From positions 1 to 64,000 of the forward strand of contig NZ_JAHCMB010000198.1 of assembly GCF_019904155.1 (NCBI RefSeq): a stretch of 64,000 bases of DNA, written 5' to 3'. Positions 27,591 through 34,572 of the stretch are shown here, piece after piece. The notes beneath the pieces are model-generated. The model was not told where the DNA came from, ran no database searches, and saw only the letters and a program-made list of their open reading frames with translations. The translations under genes were made by a program, and so were the position numbers. The number at the start of each line of letters is the position of its first letter. Within the stretch, counting starts at the first letter, position 1. The stretch comes from Paenibacillus sinensis (GTDB taxonomy: Bacteria > Bacillota > Bacilli > Paenibacillales > Paenibacillaceae).

Positions 27591-28373
27591 TCAACCCCAT
27601 ACGTCATGGAGCACGGACCGGAACAAATCGTCAAGCCGCTGATCCTGATCTCCGTCACCAGGCCGCATTCCGGGTGCCGTCCGCTCGTAATACGCGATCC
27701 TTTCTTCCAAATATTCATTGATCGGATTAATTCGGGGCTCAAAGTCCATCTCGTCACCCGCTCTTTTACGGACCAAAAGTTCGTCTATAACCGCTCTCAG
27801 GTCACTTCCCGCCGCCACCAGCTCCTCGACAAGCCGGTCAAATTCGATTGGAGGCATGGCGTCGTACTTCTCAATCCATTCACAGGCCAGGATCGGACGG
27901 AGAACGTAGAAATACTTTTTGATCTTGACCTGATCCCCTTGCAGGTAGTCGCGGTAGTTCCCCTTTGCCATATGCAGATAATGATGGATACACGATTTTG
28001 GAGAAAAAGTTAAGGGCGAGATTTCCCGGATTTGTTCGGTTATCAGACGGTTCTCCTTATACACGATCGGCGATTGAAGCCATTCCAGCAGCGGCGGGTT
28101 CGACTTGCGGAACAGGCTGAGCGCCTTTCTCAAATCCCATCCGTTGATATCGAGCATATCGCTGATAGGCCGTTCAATCACATCCCGTTTATCAAAAATG
28201 GATAGATACCAATCTACTGGCCGGATATAAATAAATCTGACGTCGTAGTCGCTGTCCTTGGAGGGGAACCCCCATGCGCGGCTGCCCGATTCACAGGCAT
28301 ACAGAATCCGAACCCCTTCTTCCTCTTCGATGCTTCTTAACTCTTCCAGAATGACCTGGTTTATATCGGACAT
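27591..28373 (-). CDS. rlaP: RlaP-type nucleotidyltransferase of RNA-repair systems
   Basis: A 260-aa polymerase-beta-fold nucleotidyltransferase. The signature ESGSRAWGFPSKDSDYDVRFIY (residues 29-50) holds the GS motif and the two metal-binding Asp of the family. The rest (LLEWLQSPIVY, then HHYLHMAKGNYRDYL) agrees with the 'predicted nucleotidyltransferase' family named RlaP for its association with RNA ligase/repair operons. The biochemical substrate is not established; adding nucleotides to RNA ends is the usual suggestion. It lies 33 bp behind rsr with an AGGAGGAGG ribosome site, so it is in the Y RNA-rsr operon. Confidence 0.8.
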   Translation of the reverse strand: MSDINQVILEELRSIEEEEGVRILYACESGSRAWGFPSKDSDYDVRFIYIRPVDWYLSIFDKRDVIERPISDMLDINGWDLRKALSLFRKSNPPLLEWLQSPIVYKENRLITEQIREISPLTFSPKSCIHHYLHMAKGNYRDYLQGDQVKIKKYFYVLRPILACEWIEKYDAMPPIEFDRLVEELVAAGSDLRAVIDELLVRKRAGDEMDFEPRINPINEYLEERIAYYERTAPGMRPGDGDQDQRLDDLFRSVLHDVWG

Positions 28374-28406
28374 GGGTGTCCTCCTCCTTATCCATCTATT
28401 TTTCCC

Positions 28407-29906
28407 TTAATCGTCTAAACGAAGCCCTTCAATCCGCTCAACCAGAGAAGAATAACCCTGCACGGACTGCGCGATATAGCCAAGCACGGTGTCGCTCCAG
28501 CCATAAATATAGAAGGTCTGAGGGTCTTGATCCGGGACCATCGCATGCCGGTAAGGGGCAAGGTCGATGATAAAAGCCTTTACGTCTCTGTTCACCTTCG
28601 AACGGTACCGTCTTAATTCTGCATAAAAGGGACTTCCGCTGTTCTGCTGCTCATCCGTGATCATAATAATCTGGTCGACTTTCTTCCGCTCCGTGATGAG
28701 CTTCCGTACAGGCGCTCCCGTATCGGTTCCCCCGCGGGTATGAATCCGTGCCGCTTGAGTCAGGATGCTGTCTTTCCGGGACGGCTTCGCGTCCTCTACT
28801 TCCGTATCGAAGAGCCAGAACAGCGAGTTCCCCTGCGTCTTCTTGTACAGCGCCAGCGCGAACACGGAGCCAATCTCCAGATACTGGCCGCTCATCGAGC
28901 CGGATATATCAAGGAAGATTGCCGTGCGCTCTCCGAGATCGGGAAGGTTGTGGAATGTAAGCTCGGCAGCCTCACGCAGCGCATCCCGCAGCTCCGGCTG
29001 CTCAACCTGGCGGAAAGCCGACGCTAACCGGAACGGCAGGATTTTGGCTTTCTTGAGCGCCTGTTCATCGCACAGACGGCTCGCAACATAGTCGAGATTC
29101 CGCTTGTTCTCCAGAACTCCGGCCCGCTGCAGCGCATTCAGATGACGCAGCAGAGCAAATGTCGGCATCTGGTGCAGGATGGCCTCCCATACCGCAAGAG
29201 TCGGCTTGACCGAGCCGGTTACCGTTTCATACGGAAGCTTGCCGCGCTCAATCCATGCAATCTGCTCTTCCTCGGTTGAAGCGAGCTTCAGCCGCTCCAT
29301 GGCTTCCACTTGAGGCAGCAGGGCCAGATTGGTCTCAAGCCCGCGCAAATACCGGAACAAAGCCTGCTGCTTGAGGTCCTCCGGCTTCGGGTGACAGGTT
29401 GCGATGGCATCCCCCAGGCTGTACCTGCGCCCGCGTCCGTTATACTTGATCGCCCAGTACTGGGATACGCCCGCCAGGAACCGGTTCACCTGCCGCTTGA
29501 CGGCACGGCCGCCCTCACCGCGTCCAAGCCCGTTCATTATCGTCATGAAATCGGACAGGTCGGATGGAATCCGGACGACCTGCAGGAAGATTTTGGCAAA
29601 CAAATCCGGATGAACCAGCGAAAGAATAGCCAGGCCGAACAAAGGCTGCAGTCTCATTAGCCCTTCGTTGCGGGCAAACACAATGGCTTTCGCCATGAAG
29701 ACCGGATTGCGGTCCGCCATCTCGCGATGGAGGCGCTCCGCATCGCTGAATAACTCCTGTTGATCCGCATAGAACGTATTCCCCATCGTATTGGTTAGCA
29801 ACGTCTGCACATATTGTTCCTCGACTGATCGCACAAACGCCGGATATTGATCTTTATTGGATGTATTCGGCCTAATTGCTCCGAACAGCTTCTTTGCCAT
29901 GCTCAT
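28407..29906 (-). CDS. rsr: Ro60-like TROVE-domain ring protein (Rsr), Y RNA-binding
   Basis: A 499-aa orthologue of Ro60. The TROVE domain of HEAT-like helices covers residues 1-320, including the KYNGRGRRYSLGDAIATCHPKP segment that corresponds to the RNA-contacting region. A von Willebrand A domain follows, with an intact MIDAS (DISGSMSG at 333-340, TDTG near 394). Ro60 forms a ring that binds misfolded RNA ends inside and Y RNA outside, and in Deinococcus is tethered by Y RNA to polynucleotide phosphorylase. AAGGAGG lies 9 bases before the chosen ATG. The frame stays open 40 codons further upstream, but those codons lie inside Y-like RNA B and are not protein. First protein gene of the operon; rlaP follows. 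Confidence 0.93.
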   Translation of the reverse strand: MSMAKKLFGAIRPNTSNKDQYPAFVRSVEEQYVQTLLTNTMGNTFYADQQELFSDAERLHREMADRNPVFMAKAIVFARNEGLMRLQPLFGLAILSLVHPDLFAKIFLQVVRIPSDLSDFMTIMNGLGRGEGGRAVKRQVNRFLAGVSQYWAIKYNGRGRRYSLGDAIATCHPKPEDLKQQALFRYLRGLETNLALLPQVEAMERLKLASTEEEQIAWIERGKLPYETVTGSVKPTLAVWEAILHQMPTFALLRHLNALQRAGVLENKRNLDYVASRLCDEQALKKAKILPFRLASAFRQVEQPELRDALREAAELTFHNLPDLGERTAIFLDISGSMSGQYLEIGSVFALALYKKTQGNSLFWLFDTEVEDAKPSRKDSILTQAARIHTRGGTDTGAPVRKLITERKKVDQIIMITDEQQNSGSPFYAELRRYRSKVNRDVKAFIIDLAPYRHAMVPDQDPQTFYIYGWSDTVLGYIAQSVQGYSSLVERIEGLRLDD

Positions 29907-29931
29907 GAATGGAATCCTCCTTAAATGAAAC

Positions 29932-30042
29932 CCTGTGAGGAAGAGGCGGGATAGGTACGCTGCAGGAGTCGAACCTGCCGTATTGCCCGGGTATTGCCAT
30001 TGGTCGATCAGCTCGAAGTAACCCATCCCTGCGCCTCACAGG
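29932..30042 (-). ncRNA. Y-like RNA B (Ro60 stem with T-arm mimic)
   Basis: A 111-nt predicted structure ending 26 bp before the rsr start codon. Its ends pair perfectly (CCTGTGAGG with CCTCACAGG). Inside, GAGGCG pairs with CGCCTC and GGGAT with ATCCC, and GGGTTAC faces GTACC with one bulged U. This helix has the same GGGTTAC/GTACC pair as RNA A, which I take as the Ro60-binding part. The far end holds a small hairpin (TCGAGCTGATCGA) and a perfect tRNA T arm (GCAGG-TTCGACT-CCTGC at 29962-29978). No D arm or acceptor stem is seen, so it is a shorter relative of RNA A. Y RNA identity follows from structure and from position upstream of rsr. Confidence 0.75.
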
Positions 30043-30062
30043 ATTATCATTGCAATAGACCA

Positions 30063-30192
30063 CCGAGGAAGAAAGATTCGAAAAGGTACAATGCTGCTCT
30101 ACCAACTGAGCTATTCCCCCACACGGAGGAAGTTGGATTCGAACCAACGACAAGCCGATTAGAAGTCGAAGTAACCCTTTCATGCGCCTCGG
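30063..30192 (-). ncRNA. Y-like RNA A (YrlA-type) with circularly permuted tRNA module
   Basis: A 130-nt structure. The closing stem is CCGAGG with CCTCGG; GAAAGGGTTAC pairs with GTACCTTTTC as the presumed Ro60-binding helix. The distal part is a tRNA read from the wrong starting point: anticodon-like arm with a 7-nt loop CTTCTAA (30155-30169), T arm GTTGG-TTCGAAT-CCAAC (30132-30148), acceptor 3' strand TTCCTCC (30125-30131), a GTGT cap, acceptor 5' strand GGGGGAA (30114-30120), then D arm GCTC...GAGC (30096-30111). The two acceptor strands pair over 7 bp with one G-U. Bacterial YrlA RNAs are known to mimic tRNA and to occur beside rsr. Not a functional tRNA gene: no CCA end and wrong arm order. 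Confidence 0.8.
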
Positions 30193-30235
30193 ATGATCTT
30201 ATAGCCAGCCGCCGCATCCGCGCCGGCTTTCTGTG

Positions 30236-30282
30236 TCTATCTTCGCTCATTATGGAGACGGCGAACATGGCGTAAGTATTAC
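30236..30282 (-). promoter_or_regulatory. RNA-repair regulon element, copy 1 (Y RNA-rsr-rlaP operon)
   Basis: A 47-bp block shared without gaps with copies at 42711-42757 and 50840-50886; 27 positions are identical in all three, and 35 between copies 1 and 3. On the minus strand it reads GTAATACTT-N3-CC-N-TG, then TTCG-N16-CGAA, then GATAGA in -10 position (18 bases after TTCGCC). TTCG and CGAA form an inverted repeat with 20-bp spacing, two helix turns. No consensus -35 is present, as expected for an activator-dependent promoter. The divergent WYL regulator gene starts 82 bp away on the other side. Confidence 0.8.
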
Positions 30283-30324
30283 GACACTGAACTAAAGTTT
30301 TCCATTCCGCCCAAATCCCGCCCC

Positions 30325-30333
30325 TGTTACAAT
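30325..30333 (+). promoter_or_regulatory. Extended -10 of the WYL regulator operon
   Basis: TGTTACAAT (extended -10) about 30 bp before the GTG start. No good -35 is seen; the shared 47-bp element 45 bp upstream may substitute. Confidence 0.4.
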
Positions 30334-30363
30334 GAAGAGAGAGGTCTGGAACGGGGGATTAGT

Positions 30364-31674
30364 GTGGCTAAAGAGAGCTTTGATAAAGAAATTCAATTCC
30401 TGCGCATGCTTGTGCTGACAAGCGGGGCATTCAGCAGGCAGCAGTTCGCCGAGCGATTGGGCATATCCGTACATACCTTTGACAAAACGATCCGGCGGCT
30501 CAAGGACGTCGTCAGCTCCGTTCAGCAGCATCTGCCGCAAGAGCAAAGCGCCGAACTATCCGAGACGATCCGCTTCAGCTACTACGATTCCACCGATCCG
30601 CTGCTGCTGTTTCTGTTCCGGGCCAAATCGGTCAAAGAAACCGAAAGCCAGCGAATCTCGCTGCTGCTCGGGGCGATGAGCGACCAGGCCAGAACGGCCA
30701 TGGATCTGCTGGATATGTGCTGCGACAGCCTGTCTCCGGGGCTTCCAATGCCTGATGAGAAGACCATCCGGTCGGACCTGAAATATCTGGAAGAGGTCGG
30801 TGTTATCCTGAAAGAGCCGGGGCCCCGCCCCTACCGCTACCGCATTCAGGATGATCTGATCCGCAGCTTGTCGGATGAGGAGCTGATCGATCTATACGAT
30901 TTCGTGGATGTCATGGCGAATACGCAGGTTCCTTCCGTTCAGGGCTATTTGCTGCGGGACGGACTCAAGAAGCATCTGCTGCGGGGGGATTTCGAGCAGC
31001 ACGCCATTGAACCTTTTTTATATAAATATCATTATTACTCCCGGATTCTGGATGAGGCCCATCTGTTCACGCTGCTTCATGCCATCCGCCACCGCCGCAA
31101 AGTCCGGTTCCTCTATTTCTCGCCCAAATCCGACAAGAGCTATGCCTCCAAGAACACTAACCCCTTATTCGAAAAAGAGACGAAGGCCAAGGCGGAGAAG
31201 ACACTCCCTCTAAAAATCGTCTACGACCATCAGTATGGACGGTGGTATTTGCTATCCCACGGAAGAGAGGGAATCCGGAAGTACCGGATGGAAGGCATTA
31301 CGCAGATTGAGGAAGATGAATCGGTGCCGGAGGACTGGCATGAGGAGAAGAAGCGCGGACTGGAAGAGAAGCTCCGCTACAGCTGGCTGATCGATACGGG
31401 CAACCCGGTGACGGTGCGGGTGAGATTTTACAATCCAGGCGAGTCGCAGCCCAACTTTGTCAGAGAACGGGTGCTGCTGCAGGGACAGTGGGGGCGGATT
31501 GTCTTTGAGGACGAAGATTCGTTCATTTACGAAATTACAGTCAACGGGACGACCGAGATCAAGCCGTGGCTGCGGAGCTTCGGGTCCAGCTGTGAGGTGC
31601 TAGAGCCCATTCGGTTCCGCCGGGAAATGATCGCTGAATGGAAGGAGATCCAGTCCTACTATGAATCTGTTTGA
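30364..31674 (+). CDS. WYL-domain transcriptional regulator 1 (HTH + WYL)
   Basis: A 436-aa regulator. The N-terminal winged helix-turn-helix (RQQFAERLGISVHTFDKTIRRLK, residues 20-45) and a second helical DNA-binding-like segment around 135-165 (TIRSDLKYLEEVGVILKE) precede the WYL domain at about 235-330, with the signature GRWYLLSHGREGIRKYRMEGI. A WCX-like C-terminal part ends the protein. WYL proteins bind nucleic-acid or nucleotide ligands (PafBC, DriD and BrxR are known cases). The GTG start has GGGGGA upstream. It diverges from the Y RNA-rsr operon and overlaps the second WYL gene by 14 bp. It is the best candidate for the regulator acting on the 47-bp element. Confidence 0.85.
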   Translation: MAKESFDKEIQFLRMLVLTSGAFSRQQFAERLGISVHTFDKTIRRLKDVVSSVQQHLPQEQSAELSETIRFSYYDSTDPLLLFLFRAKSVKETESQRISLLLGAMSDQARTAMDLLDMCCDSLSPGLPMPDEKTIRSDLKYLEEVGVILKEPGPRPYRYRIQDDLIRSLSDEELIDLYDFVDVMANTQVPSVQGYLLRDGLKKHLLRGDFEQHAIEPFLYKYHYYSRILDEAHLFTLLHAIRHRRKVRFLYFSPKSDKSYASKNTNPLFEKETKAKAEKTLPLKIVYDHQYGRWYLLSHGREGIRKYRMEGITQIEEDESVPEDWHEEKKRGLEEKLRYSWLIDTGNPVTVRVRFYNPGESQPNFVRERVLLQGQWGRIVFEDEDSFIYEITVNGTTEIKPWLRSFGSSCEVLEPIRFRREMIAEWKEIQSYYESV

Positions 31675-32485
31675 GAAAGTTTTTAATCACCAGATCATGT
31701 CCCGCCTGGAGGATTCCGGAACCTTCATGGTCAGCTCGCATGAGCGGGCATGGCTGAAGACGATGCTTGCGCATCCGGCAGCTGCCGAGGCTTTTACCCC
31801 GGATACCTTGAACAAGCTGCGCGCAATTCTGGAGCCCGACCCGATGATGGATACCTCCAGCCACCTGATTGAAAAAGCCCGCAGCATGGAGAAGCAGGTC
31901 TATCACCCGCTCCTGCGCACGCTGCGGCGGCATATTTGGAGCAAATCCGGGGTACGTTTAACCTATAGGATTAAGAGCGGACGCGTGAACAGCGATCAAC
32001 CGGGCGTTCCGTACAAGCTGGAATATTCCATGGTCAAAAGAGAGTGGTATCTGCTCTGGTATCATCTCCGCCATCGCGCCTTCATGACGACCAGACTGAA
32101 GAACATTCACTCAGTCACTGCGGAGCCTATTGAAGCGTCGATGGTGGATGGTATTTGCCGGAAGATCGGCAGAATGCTGGATTCCCGCAAGTCGGTGGCG
32201 GTTATTGAAATCGTCCGCAAATATAACGAAGAGCTGTCCCGAATTCTGTACGCCTTCTCCAGCTTCGAGAAAGAAGTGGAGTACGATTCGGAGCAGGATA
32301 CATACCGGGTCAAGGTGTGCTTGCTCGGAGATGACTTCGAGTACCTGCTCTCCAAAATCCGTTTTCTGGGCAAGCGGGTACGGGTGGTGGAAGGCGATTA
32401 TTTGAAAAAAAGGATGCTGGAGGCTTCGACGAAAGCATTGGAGCGGTATGGGGTCGATGCGGAGAGTGAGGAACTGTCCTCGTAA
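31661..32485 (+). CDS. WYL-domain protein 2, partner of regulator 1
   Basis: A 274-aa protein with a WYL core (MVKREWYLLWYHLRHRAFMTTRLKNIHSV, about residues 125-155) and a C-terminal WCX-like region, but no recognisable helix-turn-helix at its N-terminus. It overlaps regulator 1 by 14 bp, so the two are co-translated and may form a heterodimer, like PafB/PafC in actinobacteria. The missing DNA-binding domain suggests a sensory subunit. Inference from domain layout and overlap. Confidence 0.75.
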   Translation: MNLFEKVFNHQIMSRLEDSGTFMVSSHERAWLKTMLAHPAAAEAFTPDTLNKLRAILEPDPMMDTSSHLIEKARSMEKQVYHPLLRTLRRHIWSKSGVRLTYRIKSGRVNSDQPGVPYKLEYSMVKREWYLLWYHLRHRAFMTTRLKNIHSVTAEPIEASMVDGICRKIGRMLDSRKSVAVIEIVRKYNEELSRILYAFSSFEKEVEYDSEQDTYRVKVCLLGDDFEYLLSKIRFLGKRVRVVEGDYLKKRMLEASTKALERYGVDAESEELSS

Positions 32486-32521
32486 TTCACCTATGACTAA
32501 CTACAAGGAGGGCCGCTACGA

Positions 32522-33520
32522 ATGAATCTGAATCTGCCCGGATTATCTGCCGCCATCGCCCCGCTCGATTTGCGCAGCTGCCTGATCGGCCGCGGCGGTC
32601 GGCTGCTGCTGGAGCATTACCGGGATGACCGCATAGGCGGGGAGCTTGCCCGCATCAATTCCTGCACGAAGAGCATCCTGTCCGCTTCCATCTGCATCGC
32701 GATGGACAAGGGCATCGTCCCGCCCGCACATACGAGGCTGGGTGATTTCTTCCCTCAGCTCACACGGGACCGCGATCCCCGCAAAGCGGAGATTACGCTT
32801 GCGCATCTGCTGACGATGACCGCAGGCTGGGGCTGGGATGAGTTCGGCGGGCGGAAGTCTTTTCCCAGGATGACCCGCTCTCCCCACTGGGTTCAGTATG
32901 TACTCGGGCAGCCACTGGAGGATGATCCCGGTACGCGCATGGTGTACAACTCCGGCAACTCGCAGCTGCTGTCCGCGATTCTCGCCCTATGCTCCGGCAT
33001 GAGCACCGCGCGGTTCACGGAGCAGCATTTGCTGCATCCGCTCGGCATCGAAGAATATGAATGGGAGAAAGACCCGCAGGGCGTTCATACCGGAGGCTTC
33101 GGCATGAAGCTGCGGCCGATCGATCTGTGGCGCTTCGGTCAGCTATACCTGCAGCAGGGCTTGTGGGAAGGACGGCAGCTGATCTCGCGGGAGCTGGTGC
33201 GGCGGTCTGTCAGCCCTGCCGTCGGCACCGAGCCGCCCCGGCGCGGCCGCTACGGCTGGCATTGGTGGACCGACCTCTTTCCGGACCATTCGCCGGATGC
33301 GGCTTCGGTTGCGCTTTCGGACGCAGCCGCGGATGCCGCGAATGCTGCGGATGCTGATGCCGTGGAGTATTTCTATGCCCGCGGCTACGGCGGGCAATTC
33401 GTCTACTGTCTCCCCGGGCTGAACACCGTCGTTGTCCTCACCCAGGATCAGCAGCGTCACAAGCGGAATCCCATCGACGAATTCCGCGAGAAGATTGCGC
33501 CCATGCTTGTGCAGAACTGA
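32522..33520 (+). CDS. Serine beta-lactamase-like hydrolase
   Basis: A 332-aa protein of the beta-lactamase/penicillin-binding-protein fold (class C/esterase-like). The nucleophile motif SxxK is SCTK near residue 43, the second motif is YNS in VYNSGNSQLL, and the region GYGGQFVY takes the place of the KTG/HxG motif. No signal peptide, so it is cytoplasmic. AAGGAGG lies 10 bases before the ATG. It follows the WYL pair by 36 bp and is closed by a strong terminator, so it belongs to the regulator transcript; a role in RNA repair is not evident. An Ala-rich segment near residue 265 (AASVALSDAAADAANAADAD) looks like a linker expansion. Confidence 0.8.
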   Translation: MNLNLPGLSAAIAPLDLRSCLIGRGGRLLLEHYRDDRIGGELARINSCTKSILSASICIAMDKGIVPPAHTRLGDFFPQLTRDRDPRKAEITLAHLLTMTAGWGWDEFGGRKSFPRMTRSPHWVQYVLGQPLEDDPGTRMVYNSGNSQLLSAILALCSGMSTARFTEQHLLHPLGIEEYEWEKDPQGVHTGGFGMKLRPIDLWRFGQLYLQQGLWEGRQLISRELVRRSVSPAVGTEPPRRGRYGWHWWTDLFPDHSPDAASVALSDAAADAANAADADAVEYFYARGYGGQFVYCLPGLNTVVVLTQDQQRHKRNPIDEFREKIAPMLVQN

Positions 33521-33537
33521 AGCATGGGCCGCAAAAT

Positions 33538-33582
33538 AAGGCTGTGCCAAAGGACCCTCATGGTCCTTTGGCACAGCCTTTT
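33538..33582 (+). terminator. Terminator of the WYL-serine hydrolase operon
   Basis: A perfect 19-bp stem (AAGGCTGTGCCAAAGGACC and its complement, 5-nt loop) running into TTTT, 18 bp after the stop codon. Confidence 0.92.
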
Positions 33583-33616
33583 GCCTTCACAACATGACGA
33601 CAAACGATATTATTTT

Positions 33617-33657
33617 ATTGTAAAACAATAAATCGTGTGTTAAAGTCATTTTACAAT
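33617..33657 (+). promoter_or_regulatory. Promoter and operator-like repeats of the DUF2975-XRE pair
   Basis: ATTGTAAAACAAT (33617-33629) is a palindrome, and ATTTTACAAT (33648-33657) repeats the half-site in inverse orientation. The first overlaps a possible -35 TTGTAA with TAAAGT 17 bases downstream. Autoregulation by the XRE protein is plausible. Confidence 0.4.
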
Positions 33658-33678
33658 TAAATTAGTGAGGTGCTCTTT

Positions 33679-34161
33679 ATGAAACGGGGAACAACACTCT
33701 TTTTGAAGATGGCTGTTATTCTCATTGGAATCCCAATTCTTGCTTTGTGCATATTTTTAGTGCCTAAGATCGGGAGTTTTGCTGGAGAATTGTATCCAGA
33801 TATCGCTTATATGAAACCCCTCGTTTTAATCGATATGTACGCGGCGGCGATCCCTTTTTACTTTGCTCTGTATCAAGCTTTTAAACTTCTAAGCTATATT
33901 GATAAGAACCAAGCATTCTCGGAATTATCCGTAACGGCATTAAAGAATATAAAATACTGTGCCATCACAATCAGTACCTTGTACCTGCTAGGTATGCCGC
34001 TCTACTATCTCATGTCGCAGAAAATTGACCCTCCAAGCTTTATGCCAATCGGATTGATCATTATTTTCGCCTCTATCGTGATCGCCGTTTTTGCTGCTGT
34101 TCTCCAAAGACTTTTACAAGAAGCTATCCATATAAAATCAGAAAATGATTTAACGATCTGA
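33679..34161 (+). CDS. DUF2975-type membrane protein
   Basis: A 160-aa protein with four hydrophobic segments (about 8-30, 45-70, 95-120, 130-150), matching DUF2975 membrane proteins of Firmicutes. The ATG with GAGGTG upstream is preferred to a GTG three codons earlier. The gene and its XRE partner are clearly more AT-rich than neighbours, suggesting separate acquisition. The family's function is unknown; it is nearly always paired with a YozG-like XRE regulator, as here. Confidence 0.8.
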   Translation: MKRGTTLFLKMAVILIGIPILALCIFLVPKIGSFAGELYPDIAYMKPLVLIDMYAAAIPFYFALYQAFKLLSYIDKNQAFSELSVTALKNIKYCAITISTLYLLGMPLYYLMSQKIDPPSFMPIGLIIIFASIVIAVFAAVLQRLLQEAIHIKSENDLTI

Positions 34162-34171
34162 GGTGAATATT

Positions 34172-34387
34172 ATGGCGATTATCATCAATATTGATGTGAT
34201 GCTGGCAAAAAGGAAAATGAGCGTAACTGAGCTTTCGGAGAGCGTTGGAATTACTATGGCGAATCTTTCTATTCTAAAAAATGGGAAAGCAAAAGCGGTT
34301 CGTTTATCAACATTAGAGGCGATATGCAGGACTTTGAATTGTCAGCCGGGAGATATTTTAGAGTACAGAAGCGACGAAGACACTTGA
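34172..34387 (+). CDS. XRE-family small regulator (YozG-like)
   Basis: A 71-aa single-domain Cro/CI-type helix-turn-helix protein (MLAKRKMSVTELSESVGITMANLSILKNGKAKAVRLSTLEAICRTLNCQPGDILEY), the usual partner of DUF2975. The ATG is preceded by GAGGTG; an in-frame GTG three codons earlier is inside that site. It starts 10 bp after its partner's stop. It probably represses its own operon at the ATTGTAAAA repeats. Downstream, a weak hairpin at about 34397-34438 lacks a U-tract. Confidence 0.88.
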   Translation: MAIIINIDVMLAKRKMSVTELSESVGITMANLSILKNGKAKAVRLSTLEAICRTLNCQPGDILEYRSDEDT

Positions 34388-34572
34388 TAAAAACAGACAG
34401 CAGCGACCCGATCCATTCGCCCATCGGGCTCTGCTTCAGTCCGGTCCATTGTCCGTTGAAGCCCAAGCCCTGCTCTCTCCCCTGCTGTTGTATGTTGCTC
34501 GCTTCCCGGCTGCTGCACAATCCCAAATCGAACACGATCAGCTTAACCCTAGCTCATCGGCTTCCGGCCTGG

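Noticed and set aside
29907..30026. 40-codon N-terminal extension of the rsr reading frame
   Set aside because: It lies inside Y-like RNA B, starts without a ribosome site, and an ATG with AAGGAGG follows at 29904-29906.
29940..30192. T arms and a D arm that suggest ordinary tRNA genes upstream of rsr
   Set aside because: No CCA end and no normal arm order; the D arm follows the acceptor after the T arm, and the flanks pair into a long stem. These are features of Y-like RNAs, not of tRNA genes.
34397..34438. Hairpin behind the XRE gene as a terminator
   Set aside because: Imperfect stem and no U-tract; left unannotated.
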